NCBI GenBank assembly: GCA_015039365.1
Contig: WION01000004.1
Coordinates: forward strand, 62,001-126,000
DNA length: 64,000 nt
Direction of reading: 5' to 3'
From: Amanita rubescens
Taxonomy: Eukaryota > Basidiomycota > Agaricomycetes > Agaricales > Amanitaceae
Shown piece after piece: positions 45,518 to 60,500 of the stretch. Position 1 is the stretch's first letter; each line of letters starts with the position of its first letter. Below the pieces are notes generated by a model, which did not search any database, had not been told where the DNA came from, and saw only the letters and a list, made by a program, of their open reading frames with translations. The translations under genes and the position numbers were made by a program.

Positions 45518-46081
45518 GATAAGAAAGATTCAAAAATTTGATCAATTCCACGTGCCCGCGTACTAGTACGCGACGCCATGACTCCAAATTTAGCTCAAAT
45601 GCTTAAACAACCGCGTCGACATCCTGCCGGGCCCGTCCGACGCTACGCTGTCGTATTTTGTGTTACCCATTTGTAAGTTGTCCACCGTGGCTAGTATCAG
45701 AGGTGGCATGAAACCCACGGTTGCCTGTGGCGAAGCGAAGATAAGCGTCGCGACTCCCAGCGGAGAACGTTGAGTATTGAAAAACGAGAGCCTTTATCGG
45801 AATGGTGCTCGTGAGTAATGGGTCAAGGTAACGAATGAAACGGAATACTATAAAACAGAGGGATATAAGTTCGATTCGGCGGAGTTGACGGAATGGGTCT
45901 GAGCATCATGCATCATGTCATACGCATACCCCACAAGTGCTCCGAGGTCCGATTTATACTTGGATCGGAATAGTACGAACTGAGTGGCCAGCGGAACTGG
46001 TGAGACCGGAACGTGTGATCGCTTAGCGCATATTCGGGTTCGGGAAGTGGACTATCGAGTTATTTCTCTTTCCATCTCCTC
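45518..46081. promoter_or_regulatory. 564-bp divergent intergenic region, RRB1 / orphan gene
   Basis: No ORF of note. It contains ctataaaacag at about 45849, a possible TATA-type element for the plus-strand gene, which would give a 5' UTR of about 200 nt. Longer than other divergent spacers here. Confidence 0.35.
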
Positions 46082-47570
46082 ATGCCAAAGGCAACTTCTC
46101 GACCGTATCTCCCTACCTCTTTGTCGGATTTCGCTCTACCAACTTCATCAAGCCCCGGTGCATCTACCTCGGCACTCACACTTGATGACCCCGGCTTCCT
46201 TCTCCAGCGTTTCCGTCGACCTAATCTACTTGCAACGCGGCATCACAGCCCCTTGGCTTCTTCCTTTACACTTCACACCCGAAGGAGAAGTCACAGCTCA
46301 ACACGCACTATAGCAGATGATCTCGAAAGTGACAGAGAAAGGATGTCCACCGATTCGCCAACGAGTAGTTCAGGCAACCCGACTCCTCCTTTGAAGATGT
46401 CAGAAACCACAGACGACACAGAACTCAATATTAAGACTGCCATATCGAAATTGCCTTCGACGCCTCCGCGTCGCAGGTCTTCTTCTAGTATGGACGCAGC
46501 AGACCCTTATTTCCAGTATCCATCCTCATGTCGCCGGTTAGGTTTCCAAGTGAGAAACATTACCTAAAGTCCATCCATTATAATACTTATTCTATGCGCA
46601 GTTGAAGCAACCGCGAATCTCGACATTGCTCGCGGAGTCTCGTCCTGAGGAGATAGAGGTCAAATCGGAAGCCGCTTTTCAACGGCTTATATCGACTTTC
46701 TCTGAGCTTCCAACACAGCCAAGAACGCCGCGTTCCACGGCAGATCGCGGGCGATATCCGGAGGAAGCGGTACATGACGAAAGCCAACGTGAAGAGACTC
46801 CTAGTGATGACGAAGGACCCCCAGAAGACACTCTATTATTTTCTACGCCTGGAGGCAGTGAACCCATTAATATAAGCAAGAGCAAGACCCATACTCCCAG
46901 CGGGAGCATCAATGGCGATGACTTTGGTACAAGCCTCTCAGAATGCTCAAGTTACAGCAATGGTTTAATGGACCTCGATCTGGTTTGTTACTCTCCTCGT
47001 GCTTATAAGTTGTTCTGATTGTTGCCAGCCATGGGGTTCACCATCTGTATCTACATCATCGACGCCTTTGTCTCACTGGCGGTGTACGCCACCGCCTAGT
47101 ACCACTTCTGCTGTGCGGTCGAACAAACGAAAACGTAAGTGCCACCACGAATGTTCCCTGATTCTCCTGACGGACTTTGAAAAGTGGACGAACGCTTTGA
47201 TCCATATCCTTCAGCGTCAAAACGGCGTGCTGTCTCCCCATCCTTATCACACTTGAGGGAAACACATGGTACTCTGGGGTCTCCCATCAGCAGAAACGGC
47301 AATTCGCGATTACCCATCGCGATACCAATAACAATACCAGGGTCCACTGTAAATTCAGCAACCTCATCCCCGACCATCGGATCCTTCGCATCATCTTATC
47401 CAAGAGCGATGAGCTCAACATCCAGTCCTACTCTTCGGGCCAGTACCTTGGGACTTGCTAGTCCTATCTTAAGACCTGTGGCCCGGGGCAGTGTGAGTGT
47501 ACGACGCGGAGATGAAGAGCGCGAGGTGGAAGGCGCTGGGGAGGCAGTGAGTGGGATGACTCTGAGTTAG
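46082..47570 (+). CDS. Ser/Thr/Pro-rich protein, unknown function
   Basis: Four exons: 46082-46550, about 46602-46983, about 47032-47133 and about 47185-47570, with introns of about 49-52 nt that restore one frame. The product (about 440 residues) is disordered, with many SP/TP sites. Two segments look constrained: LKQPRISTLLAESRPEEIEV after the first intron, and KRKLDERFDPYPSASKRRAV across the last, a basic motif likely to be nuclear. Its closing part, SPILRPVARGSVSVRRG, also appears conserved in style. It may be a transcriptional or cell-cycle regulator, but I recognise no domain and assign no function. Confidence 0.75.
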
Positions 47571-47736
47571 TGCTGTGAATACTGTCATGCTGCACCCACA
47601 TTTTTTGCTATACGACATGCTTCAGCTTGCAAGTAGTTTTCCACGCGTGTTTGTATTTTTAGATTTGTTTCTTAGCCGCTAGTGTAATAGCACCCTTTCA
47701 TATATCTACCCTTGCATACCCCTGCTCGTCCCCATA

Positions 47737-48795
47737 ATGCCCACGGCTGAGTTAAAACTCACAAAGAAACAGAAGAAAGCCTTAGCTTTCCGCTCAAGAA
47801 CTAAGAAGCTCAATCAAACCCATGGCGCTACCTCTCAAGCTGAGACTCTTCAACACTCTGCCTTGGAGGACGAAGATCACAGTAGTGAGGAACGTCTTCC
47901 GCTGGAAGTGGGATGCGTGGAAGAAGAAAATACATCGGTCGTCGGATCCGACGTCAAGGGCAAAACAAGGATGGTCCGCGAGGTTAAATCTACTCAAGCG
48001 CAGAAAAGGAAGCGCGAGACGTCGGACGACGACGGGCAGGAAAAGAAGAAAATAAGAAAGAAAGAGTCTTCAGCCTCTGCTACGTCGCAGAGCAAAAAGG
48101 GGAGGTTCATACTCTTTGTCGGTAACTATCTCCACCTCTTTTTCTTCTACGGACTGACGTATATTTATATATAGGCAATCTCAAATATACCACTAAAGTT
48201 GAAGGAATTAGCAAGCATTTCTCGTCCTGCGGTACATTGTTCATCTAGATATCTCTCGACCGCTGCCTCATGTGCTTTCAAAGATCCTCCACCAGACGTA
48301 CGTCTGCTTACCCCCAAAGACTCTGCGGGAAAGAAGACGACGAAGTCTAAGGGTTGCGCATTCCTTGAATTTACTAGTCAGCAAGGCTTGCAACAGGCAC
48401 TGAAGTTGCACCAGTCAAATCTCGATGGTAGAATGATTAATGTCGAGTTGACTGCAGGAGGCGGCGGTACGGGTGAGACGAGAATGAAGAAGTTGCAGGA
48501 GAGGAACAAGGATCTACATAACCAGAGACAGAAAGTATGTGGTATCCCGCGCCTATCTCGTATGCGGCGTAACTCACGCGACCACTCGCAGAAGAAACAG
48601 ACTGTCGAAGGGGACTCGGACACCACAGGCCGGGACCAATCCCAGCGATATTCCGCAACGTCGGGCGTTGGGCAGGCTCCTAAGCAGAAACGGACTTGGA
48701 GTGTCGGTGGTTCTTCGATAGAGAGTACGAAATCTAAGCGTCGGCGACCCACGAGGAGCATGGGAACAGGGGTAAATGCTATCCCAGTGGGTTAA
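47737..48795 (+). CDS. NOP6: Nop6-like nucleolar RRM protein
   Basis: Small RNA-binding protein used in 40S ribosome biogenesis. Start MPTAELKLTKKQKKALAFRS, then a Lys/Glu-rich segment (KRKRETSDDDGQEKKKIRKK). One RRM follows, with RNP2 GRFILFVGNLKYTT and RNP1 KGCAFLEFTSQQG. Downstream is NLDGRMINVELTAGGGGTGE and a basic tail (KSKRRRPTRSMGTG). Introns near 48123-48173, 48242-48289 and 48535-48591; each removal preserves frame. Product about 285 residues. Domain order and the GGGGTGETR stretch fit Nop6 well. Confidence 0.88.
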
Positions 48796-48903
48796 TGCAA
48801 CGTACGAAAAGTCCAGGATGGTATATTAGTGCGCCATGTACTATTATGTTGGTAAACGATGTAATGATCCAATAAATATGTGCAGGTGCTGCCTGTCCGA
48901 ACG

Positions 48904-50213
48904 TCAAGAAACCAATATAAATATCAAAAACTTTTGGCATGTCAGCAACATTTAAACAGACAGCAGGTGCAAAGGACGCACGAAGACGATAAGGACTCCG
49001 AAGATCTTCAGCATTAGCCATCTATTGCTTGAGATACTTGCGTAGTACTTGAGCAGTTCGCGTTGAGCGCCACCAACATTCGATGCAATGTCTACCACAT
49101 CCGCATCAATTCGCTGAACGGTCTCACGTTGCTCTGCAACCATGTGAGCCAGCTGTGTAAAAATTTGCCCAAGTTCTGCGATTGTCGACTCGATAGATTC
49201 AATCGCGGTCGTTCGAGATTGAATATATTGGTCCTGTAAATATTCCGGTTGGAACTATATTGCATGGTTATTGAAGAGCGCAAACCTGTTGTTCAACCAT
49301 TTGCATCTGCATCAGCCCGCCATTATGAACTCCCACACCCTCTTCTGCCGAGTTCAGATCCAGAGCAAGTAGGTCGCCGTTTGGAGTTGGAGTTGCACGG
49401 CGTTTGCCTTTGGAGTCTGAGCGACTCAGACTACCATCACCCATAGGATCGCCCCTATACAACAATGACTCTATGGAAGGGTAAATAACGCCATGGCATA
49501 ACACAATAATACTTACGTGAAGGCGGTTGGTTGGCTGCGGATGCTGTTGTGTACATGAATTGTTCCGTGCGATCTTTGGACTCTTTCATGTTCTGCAATA
49601 ATCTAAGCCTTTTCAAAATTCTTTATTATGTCTGGTAGCCCTACCTGTGTACGAATTTCTAACACATCTTTGAAAGTCATACTCGTATTGGCCAATTTGC
49701 TCTGTAGAAGCATGACGACGTTGTGGTTATGTTCGTCCACTTGTTTGCTTTCTACAGACTTTGTACCCGAATTCCGCTGCTTAACGTAAGATTGCAGGGC
49801 GGCAATCTGTTTGTTTATGTGCGCTATATCTTGTTTAATGATAAAAGTAAGTTCCTATGGGACACGTTTAGCACCGCAAGTGGCGAGAGGGACATTTATA
49901 AGACATACGCTAATTTCTACTGGTCTATCATCGAAGAGCGTCCTTCGTTTTGCCACTGGTACAGTTACTTAAGAGGTCTTGTTGGCAGAGTGCGGTGCTT
50001 ACATTGAGCAAGTTTATTGAGTTTTATAGTAGTACTGCTGATGTCCTTGCCAATGGTGGATGCCATGCGCGAGAACTCGCTTTTACTGGCTTGTCTCGGG
50101 GCATTTTGGATAATGAGATTCTGGCTCGCTGGGGAAGATTTTGTGAGGGTGGACCTAGAGCGTATGGAATCCACGCAAGCGCGGAATTCGTTTGTGCGGT
50201 CCTGGATTGGCAT
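48904..50213 (-). CDS. SED5: Golgi t-SNARE syntaxin Sed5 (syntaxin 5)
   Basis: Qa-SNARE for ER-Golgi and intra-Golgi fusion. Start ATG at 50213, MPIQDRTNEFRACVDSIRSR, the family start. An Habc helix region follows, including RMASTIGKDISSTTIKLNKL and HINKQIAALQSYVKQ, then the SNARE helix from IQSRTTAIESIESTIAELGQ through QMVAEQRETVQRIDADVVDI, and NVGGAQRELLKYYASISSNR before the tail anchor. The last intron (donor GTGCGT, acceptor CAAAAG, about 48930-48980) must be removed to complete the membrane anchor, ending FFLIFILVS. At least six exons. Divergent from GPD with 127 bp between starts. Confidence 0.93.
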
Positions 50214-50340
50214 ACTTGAGTGGACACGCCAGTTGTTCGTCACTCATGACGTGTGACGTGTGACGCTCCACGTGACAAGGCACCTATTTGGGCCGAGAAT
50301 AGAAATCGAGAAGCACTGGTGTACACCAACATGGTCTTAT
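50214..50340. promoter_or_regulatory. Shared divergent promoter, SED5 / GPD
   Basis: 127 bp between divergent ATGs. Contains the run cacgtgac and near-repeats tgacgtgtgacgtgtgac (about 50248-50265), CACGTG/TGACGT-type sites that bHLH or bZIP factors could use. Confidence 0.5.
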
Positions 50341-51885
50341 ATGGCTGCTGTCCTATCTGGGTGTCGTGTGCTCCTTCGTTTATCACCCCACCATAGCTGT
50401 CGCAATTTTTTCACGCCCCAAATGTACTCCAGAAAACAACCTTTGCAACCTTCCAAAGTCTTGATATTTGGGGCAGGCAACTTTGGCTCTTGCCTTGCCT
50501 CTCATCTTGGTGACTCGCAACATGAAGTATTTATGTGGGCCAGGGAGCCGTCTCTTATCAAACATTTCAACACTTATCACCGTAACCCTATGTATTTGAA
50601 AGATCACCATTTCCCTCAAAATATTACCGCCGTTGGTCCTGAAATGCCAACAAAAGAGATCTTGGACGAGATGGATGTTCTCCTGTTTGCAATACCCACA
50701 CAGTATCTGAGGTGAGTACGACTACCTTTTTTCAACAGAATTAGACTCAATTTGGCCACGCATAAGGAAAAATTTGACGATTCTCCGTCCTCTGCTTGAT
50801 CCTAGCAATATGCCGCTTTTGATTTTCGTCAACAAAGGTATTGAGATTGGAACGCAGGCTCTAACGCTAGAGATTATCGCGGACACATGCGGTCCCGACA
50901 TTGCAAAAGCGGCAGCTTTCATTGTGAGTAGATTCGTTTATAGCAGACGATCAAAGTCATACGTCATAACCCCAATCAAAAGTCCGGCCCATCCTTCGCC
51001 GCAGAGAGTGAGTCGTTTTCTTGGGGAGATCCCATGTGCTCAGCTGACAGCCTTCAGTCGTCCAAAGGCAGCCAACTTCAGTTACTGTTGCCTCATTCAC
51101 TGAATCAGAGGCGGCAAAAGCAACGGAACTATTCCACCAACCGCATTTCAGATGGTGAAGTCATTTTCACATTGTTGACATTGGTGAAACTAACTGATGG
51201 GCATTCAGTTATACCAACTGCGATCCTATCGGCATTGAACTTTCTGGTGCGCTTAAAAATGTCTATGCAATCGCAGCTGGCATGTCAGATGGCCTCGGAT
51301 TTAAAAACAACACGCGAGCGAGTAAGAGACATTACAAGGCATTTATCTGCACGCCAGCTAACCTTTGTGATAGTGATTATCACTCGTGGTTTGGCTGAGA
51401 TGACCTGCATTGGAACTGCGTATGGAGCCTCCCCGCTGACCTTTCTGGGATTGGCGGGTGTTGGTGACCTGTTCCTTACGTGCAGTTCGCCAAACAGTCG
51501 GAACTATACCGTTGGATACCGTTTAGGCGCAGGGGAATCACTGGAGGAAATCACGAAGACACTCGGCAGCGTTGCGGAAGGTGTCTCCACGGCCAAGGCC
51601 GTCAAGAAATATATAGATGAGCTTGGCGTTAGAGCTCCGATCGCCAGTAGCGTGAGTGTTTCATTAATTGAACGAGGTCCGTTATCGTACTCAGGGACGC
51701 TCGGACAGGTGTACGAAGTGCTGTACGAAGGGAAGGATACGCGGACTGCGGTTCGGGAGCTGATGGAACTTCCGCCCTCGAGAGAGCTTGAACTTCCTCC
51801 GACCGCAGGAGCCCCTGCGCGACAGTTGATGCAGAAACTTGGACTGAAAGGCGGGGATATGTGGCCGCTGTCGATATTCAAGTAG
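50341..51885 (+). CDS. GPD1: NAD-dependent glycerol-3-phosphate dehydrogenase
   Basis: Reduces dihydroxyacetone phosphate to glycerol-3-phosphate; sets glycerol output under osmotic stress and feeds lipid synthesis. Rossmann motif [18 protein letters not shown], then [30 protein letters not shown], substrate-site [20 protein letters not shown] with [27 protein letters not shown] and [16 protein letters not shown]. Introns near 50713-50766, 50926-50990, 51013-51058, 51152-51209 and 51315-51366; removing them gives an unbroken product of about 400 residues. The leader [19 protein letters not shown] is Arg-containing and could be mitochondrial; a cytosolic start at [12 protein letters not shown] (about 50421) is an alternative. 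Confidence 0.93.
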
Positions 51886-52082
51886 TTGGTACCGGTAGCG
51901 TAGAGATAGTCCGGAAAAGGCAATGGAATCACGCGTGTCTGCATCGATCCGAAATCGGTTTTTTTTAATTTTTTTGCACTTTCCTGAAGGCTCCGGTGGC
52001 AGCAAATTCAGGCTGACCGCCTTTTCTCTTCCTCCCCTCAAAACATCTCGCTTCGCCCTTCTTTGCTTCTCCCGCAATTACA

Positions 52083-54218
52083 ATGGTTTCTCCGCTTTGG
52101 TTGGCTTGCTCTGGCGGTGACGTCGACAAGGTCCATGAGCTGTTGAAGGGCTCGTCCAATATAGACATCGAAGTCAGAGGTGAGCTGTCACTTGATCTTG
52201 CATCCCCTTGTCCTCGCCTGCATTTTTCGCTCCATATAATCGGTGTAGTTCGTCCTGATCTCATATTAATTACGCAGATCACGCTGGTGTCACTCCACTC
52301 ATCGAAGCCATCAAAAACGGCCATGTCGAAATTGTCAGACTACTCCTCGACTTTGGTAAAGATCCATCCCATTTTGCTTTTACCCCTTCTCGCTCATTCA
52401 ATTGGCTCCAGGTGCCGATCCCGTTAGTTCTTTAAGTCAGGGGCGACTGGAACAGTACACATCACACCTTGTCATCATAGACCTGGTGCGACAGGCACAG
52501 AACAAAACAATACCTCGTGAAAATAATCCACACGAGAACAATTATCAGCAGGGTCTTCCCGAGGACATCGACAAACGCTTTTATAGTCACCCTCAGGGCT
52601 CATATCCATATTACCCGACCTTGAACACAGCACCGTCACCATTAGCAGACGGTGGCAGCACATACTATCCCCCTCTCCCTCCCCACGGCCCTTCAGAAAA
52701 TCCCGCGCTTGGGGGACTAAGTAATCTTCCCCCACCGGAAATTGCGCGTTCCATTCCCTGCAGATACTTCCCTGCTTGTCGCTACGGTTCATCATGCATG
52801 TTTGCCCATCCTCAAACACCCTATCCTGCACCTCCCCCAGGCCAATACATTCCCTATGACCCTTCATTAGGTCCCCAGTCATACGGATCCGGCTATTATC
52901 CTGTACCTCCTCCAACATTCCAGCAGCCTAACGGCGTTCCTCACATGGCACCTTTGTCTCCGCCGCCCGGCCCGCCTCCGCTTGTTCACGGTCGGTCTCA
53001 CTCTGATGTTGTACCTCCCACACCAAATCCTTATACACCTGGCGGGCTGTCTCCTCTTCCTTATGGATCGATGCTTCCACCCGTCTATCCGCCCCAAGGG
53101 CAGATTCCGATGTCTGTTCCAATGTCGCACCCACAACCCCCCATGCCGCCACCAGTGCCCCAGTCCCCTACTGTCATGTATGGACAACCACCAATGCCAA
53201 ATCCCGTGTACAATGGTCAACCGGATGGTAATGGTCCATATCCTCCGCCACCACCGAATGTGCCAATGTTGTATCCTGACGCTGAGGGTGATATCCATGC
53301 TAACATTGTTACCTCAAAATGATAGTTTCACCCATGGTCCTCCAATGCAACGCGACGGAATGCCTCATGGCCGTCGTGGTGGTGGGAGGGGCTCCTTCAA
53401 CAGTCGTAAACCACCTTGCATATTCTATCCTTCCGGACGTTGTAAAAACGGGTAAGCTACTGCAAACATTAGTTCCGGTTTTTGTGTCTCATGCCTTTCC
53501 CTTAGCGACGAATGCCGATTTCCGCACGTACTGCCCGATGGTTCTGGTAATCAGAATACATCGCATTATCCCAATCGGAACGGTGCAAGGACGCGAGGGA
53601 ACAGTGGTGTAAACGGTTTTCCTGGAATTGACGAGAAACTGGCTAACCTTAACATTCGTGATGTTCGTTGGACATTAACTTCTTCTGACTCCGTCTTGAC
53701 CGTTTTAAAGGATCAAATTCGCCAAGATCGATCAGGAGATAACAACGCAGGTCACGGAGGACGTGCAAAATTCGACCGCGGATCTAAGAACCACCACGGG
53801 GGTAGTGCAAATGGTTCTCACGCCAGCAAAAAACTGGTTGTTACAAAACAGCGCGTACCTGATGCCGACGAATTTCCTGTTCTGGGAGGTTCCGTCACGC
53901 CCCCAAATCGACAGCCGAATGGCATGGCAAACGGTGCTCCTACCGCGGCCCAGGTTTTGCAAGCTCCTCCTCCTATCAGGAAAGAAACCAGCCAAACTAG
54001 CACTCGTGGTCCATCCCCAGATTCCTTCAAGAGCAATGGAACTAAGGTATGGTGCAATGTCATATTGAATGTTCACTAGCTAAATATTACAGGAATCGGT
54101 GGGCACGACGCCCGAAGCAATTGACTCGCCAGTTATACTAGAACAAAAACTCCCCATTTCTTTTGCTGCTGCTGCATCTAATGCAGACCTCTCAAAAGAA
54201 GTGGCGGTCTCGGCCTAG
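52083..54218 (+). CDS. Ankyrin-repeat and CCCH zinc-finger RNA-binding protein
   Basis: The N-terminus has ankyrin-like repeats (SPLWLACSGGDVDKVHELL; AGVTPLIEAIKNGHVEIVRL). Two CCCH fingers follow: CRYFPACRYGSSCMFAH (about 52760-52810) and CIFYPSGRCKNGDECRFPH, split by an intron at about 53452-53506. Between them lies a Pro/Tyr-rich segment; after them a Gly/Asn-rich tail with VTKQRVPDADEFPVLGG, a motif seen in translation- or mRNA-related proteins. Introns near 52180-52276, 52357-52411 and 54046-54092. At 53306-53320 the frame passes from IHANIV to QNDSFTHGP by +1 with no fitting intron. Product about 640 residues. Probably an mRNA-fate factor; no ortholog named with confidence. Confidence 0.82.
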
Positions 54219-54587
54219 ACTCACTGTTTTACTGCCCATTCAAAAAACAATTACTGTCCTTACTTCCCATCTTCTACTTACCATGTTTTTTTTCTTTTCA
54301 TTTTGATTAATTTTCGGGTTTTCTGGTCATCCTTTTAGACAGGCGTATCTATTCTTCGTTCAATTTCCTGTTCACTTTTCGTGTCAGTATAGTTATTTGT
54401 CCCCCACTCATCTACAACTCCATCGGCACCACTACATTACTCTTGACCGTCTACTTATTAGATTTAGCTTCTAGATTCTCAGGACAGCTGGTTCTCTCCC
54501 CAATTACACGAACTTGCCGCCTTCATACACGAAATGCGTCATTATCTGCATTTTTTTCAGACACCATGCACATTACCTATTACAAGT
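54219..54587. other. Convergent 3' intergenic region
   Basis: 369 bp between the stops of two convergent genes. T-rich with a run of eight T after 54282; no gene seen. It likely holds both polyadenylation sites. Confidence 0.5.
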
Positions 54588-57399
<2,812 letters not shown>

Positions 57400-57592
57400 G
57401 GAAAATGGTTGACCAAATCAGGAAATCGTCGCTGCTGCTCGTGTTCAACCAATCCCAGACATCCTCCGCATGGCCTTCATCCCCGCCTATAATCTTTAAC
57501 CCTTGACATTTGCTGACATTTCCAGTCTCAGAACACCACCACCACCACCACCTCCGCCACTCACACAACAAGTCTCAAAATTCACCCAACAC
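57400..57592. promoter_or_regulatory. Shared divergent promoter, ADE5,7 / helix-rich gene
   Basis: 193 bp between divergent starts; contains an accaccacc run at 57535-57552. A gcaa/tgac-type Bas1-like TGACT site was not seen. Confidence 0.4.
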
Positions 57593-60500
57593 ATGCAACG
57601 CAACCAATCCTTTGAGCGGAACCTGACCAAACGCAAATCTGATGGAAGTACTAGTACATCCCTTTGGCTGCGCCACTCATTTAAGCGATCAACAACAGCG
57701 CCATCCTTTCCTGTGCCAGGGCCATCATTCCACCAACAGTATCAACTACCTCAGCAACCACCACCACAGCAGCAACCTCTGCTGGACAATCACCCCCCTA
57801 CAGACACAACGAGGTATGTACAGGGAACAGAGATGCGGAAACTGGATGAACAGAAAGAAAAACACGACGGAAACTCTATCATACCGGACAACAACCTGCC
57901 AGCGTGGTACAAGAAGGATATCTGGGCCTCCGTCCCTCCTCCCATGTACAGGGCTGTCTACCACATACACAATCCAGTCGGTCCCAGGTGGTACAAAAAT
58001 TATCACCTTATTCCTCCATCACGACTTCGTGCGGCTGCCCGACCACCCTCGTTTTTCTCGCCCTCTTTTCCTCATATGGGTGCTACAGAACGTTCCGTAG
58101 ATTCTTCTCGCTTGACCGCTCCTAGCCGCACTCCATCCGGTTCCCCTCTACCAACTCCGAGCTCGTCGCAGACACGCGTCGTTGATGGCGCGCATAAACC
58201 AAGATCTCGTAAACCGTCTTTGACGACCCCCGACGGGCTCGAATTAGACCTCGCCGATCCATGGGGGACAACTTGGCACCATTCCTCTCCATACGACTTT
58301 GGCATAAGCACTGGTCATGGTAATACAGGGAATGATTCTCACGTGAGTCGCTCTTAGATCTTTCGGACGACCACCTGACTTATCCTGAATGCTAGGTACC
58401 TAACCGGACGAGGCGCGCCAGTGTGACTGGCTTCCAAATCAAACGGAAGGCAGCCCCATCACCCCTATCACAAACAACGTCCGTCGAACATTTGCAGCCC
58501 CCAGCCTCATGTGGGCCAAACGTCTTGCGCAAGCCAAGTAGGCGTAAGACACCATCAATAGGGTCGATATTCGGCGGTAGCTCCAGTGGGGCTAATCGCA
58601 ACGCTACGTCCGCACCACCGACACCCATTGATATGCAATCCGATTATTATGAACTTGGCGTGGCGCCCTCGTCCGTCTCTATAATGACCAAGACTTCGAA
58701 AAAAGAAAAACGAGGTAGTGTTCTCAACCGCTTGGCAAAAAAGCTCAGTCTGCTTCGGAAGCCCGACTCTGACGAGGAAAAGGATGTTTCCGGGGGCGAA
58801 TGGCACGTTGTTCGGGAAGATACGCACCATAATTGGGCTATTCAGCAGCCCGTCGCGACTTTCGGGCCTTCGCTCGGTGAAGTGGGTCGTAATCCTTCTG
58901 CACCGTTGAACGAGCAACGGCCTCATGTTTCGCAAGAAGCGGATCGCTCTTCGTCTATATCAGTCGAGGCGCCATTCGCTACGGGTAAACTGACAGTAGT
59001 CAACCCCGATTTGCCTAGTGTCCAGAACACACCCGCTTCTTCTGCTGCCCCCTTACCACCAGAGAAGTCCAGGTTTAACCCACAACTCACGCCCGCTCCT
59101 TCTGAGGCCCCCTTGCCACCAGAGAAGCCCAGTCTTAACCCCGTTGTATTCCCTACTATCCCCAACAGTGTCGAGACGGTCCACGACACGTCGATGCTTC
59201 TGTCGTCCAGACCACCGTCAAGTACAAGTACCTCTAATCACCTTCATCTTCGCGATGCTCAATCACCAAACCCGGAAGATGCCGACTCCACGGACACCGA
59301 GACTCCTGAGTCTCTTCCCCCTACTCCCCCTGCAAAGTCAAGGGCGCCATCTCCGGGACTGCCTCCTCCAGTCTGGGCCACCGAAGCCATTTCGCAGGCC
59401 CTGAACGACCAGTCTTCCTTCCACTCACCTCTCGATACTTCCACGATCAGACAAGATGCGCATCCACAGACCTCCGCTGACGGGTCAATGTCTGTGCACT
59501 CCATAAACCAAGCTATTAATCCAGCACCTTATGCGCCCCCGGTGGAAGACGATATTCTTGTTCCTCCCAGAGCCAGGTTTTCCTATGCCATATCTTCTGA
59601 CTACTCTCCCTTTTCAACTTCGTCCATGGTCGTTAATCCTCCCACTCCTTACACTTCCGAGGTGCCTATACCCGATACACCAGAGCCTCCCCCACCTGTT
59701 TTTCTGGCACGTGATAAGCAGATAGCAGCCAACGGTGATCCGTCTCAGAACAAGGGCAAGGCCGTTGACAAGCATACTGAAACTTTTAAGCTTGTTCGGG
59801 GTACAAGCGGACGTGTTCTTGGGTCCACGGATACTATCGTTGCTGCTGGGCAACAGTGGGAAGTTATCGAAACAATGGAGAATGGCAAAAGTAAATCCAA
59901 GCAATCCTCCAAAAGAGACCAAGAAAAAGAGAACAGAGACAACAGTTTCGAAAGGAGCCGTGGAAAGGGTAAAGGAAAGGAAAGGAGCACCGAGCAAGAG
60001 CAAGAGGCAGTTCCTGGCGAGACCAAGCCGAAGGATCATTCAAGAGAAAGTCGGAGGAATGGTTCCCATGAGGACAGGGAAAGGGAGAAGAAGTTGCAGC
60101 AAGAAAGTCACAGAGCGGCGGAGAAGGAAAGGGAGAAACGGGAAGCTGAGCGAGAGCACGAAAGGGAGAAGGAGCGAGCAAAGGAGCGTGAGAGGGAGAG
60201 ACAAAAGCAAAAGGAGTTGGAGCGTGAGAGAGAAAGGGAACGACAGAAGGAGAAAGAAAGGGAGGAGCGCCAAAAGGAACGAGAGAGGGAAAAAGAAAAA
60301 GAACGAGAGAGGGAGAGGGAGAGAGAAAGAGAGCGTGAGAGAGAGAAGGAAAGAGAAAAAGAACGAGAAAGGGAGAAAGAGAAAGAGCGGGAGAGGGAGA
60401 GGGAGAAAGAGAAGAAGGAAAGAGAGCGTGCGCGTGAAAGAGAGAGGGAAAGGGAAAGAGTGAGGGAGCGGGAGAGGGAGAAGGAGAGGGAAAGAGAACG

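Noticed and set aside
11580..53320. Programmed +1 translational frameshifting
   Set aside because: The break sites share no slippery heptamer or downstream structure; insertion errors explain them more simply.
53281..53322. 38-nt intron in the CCCH gene to explain the frame change
   Set aside because: GTGATA...GATAG has a CTAAC branch-like site but gives the wrong phase for the downstream frame.
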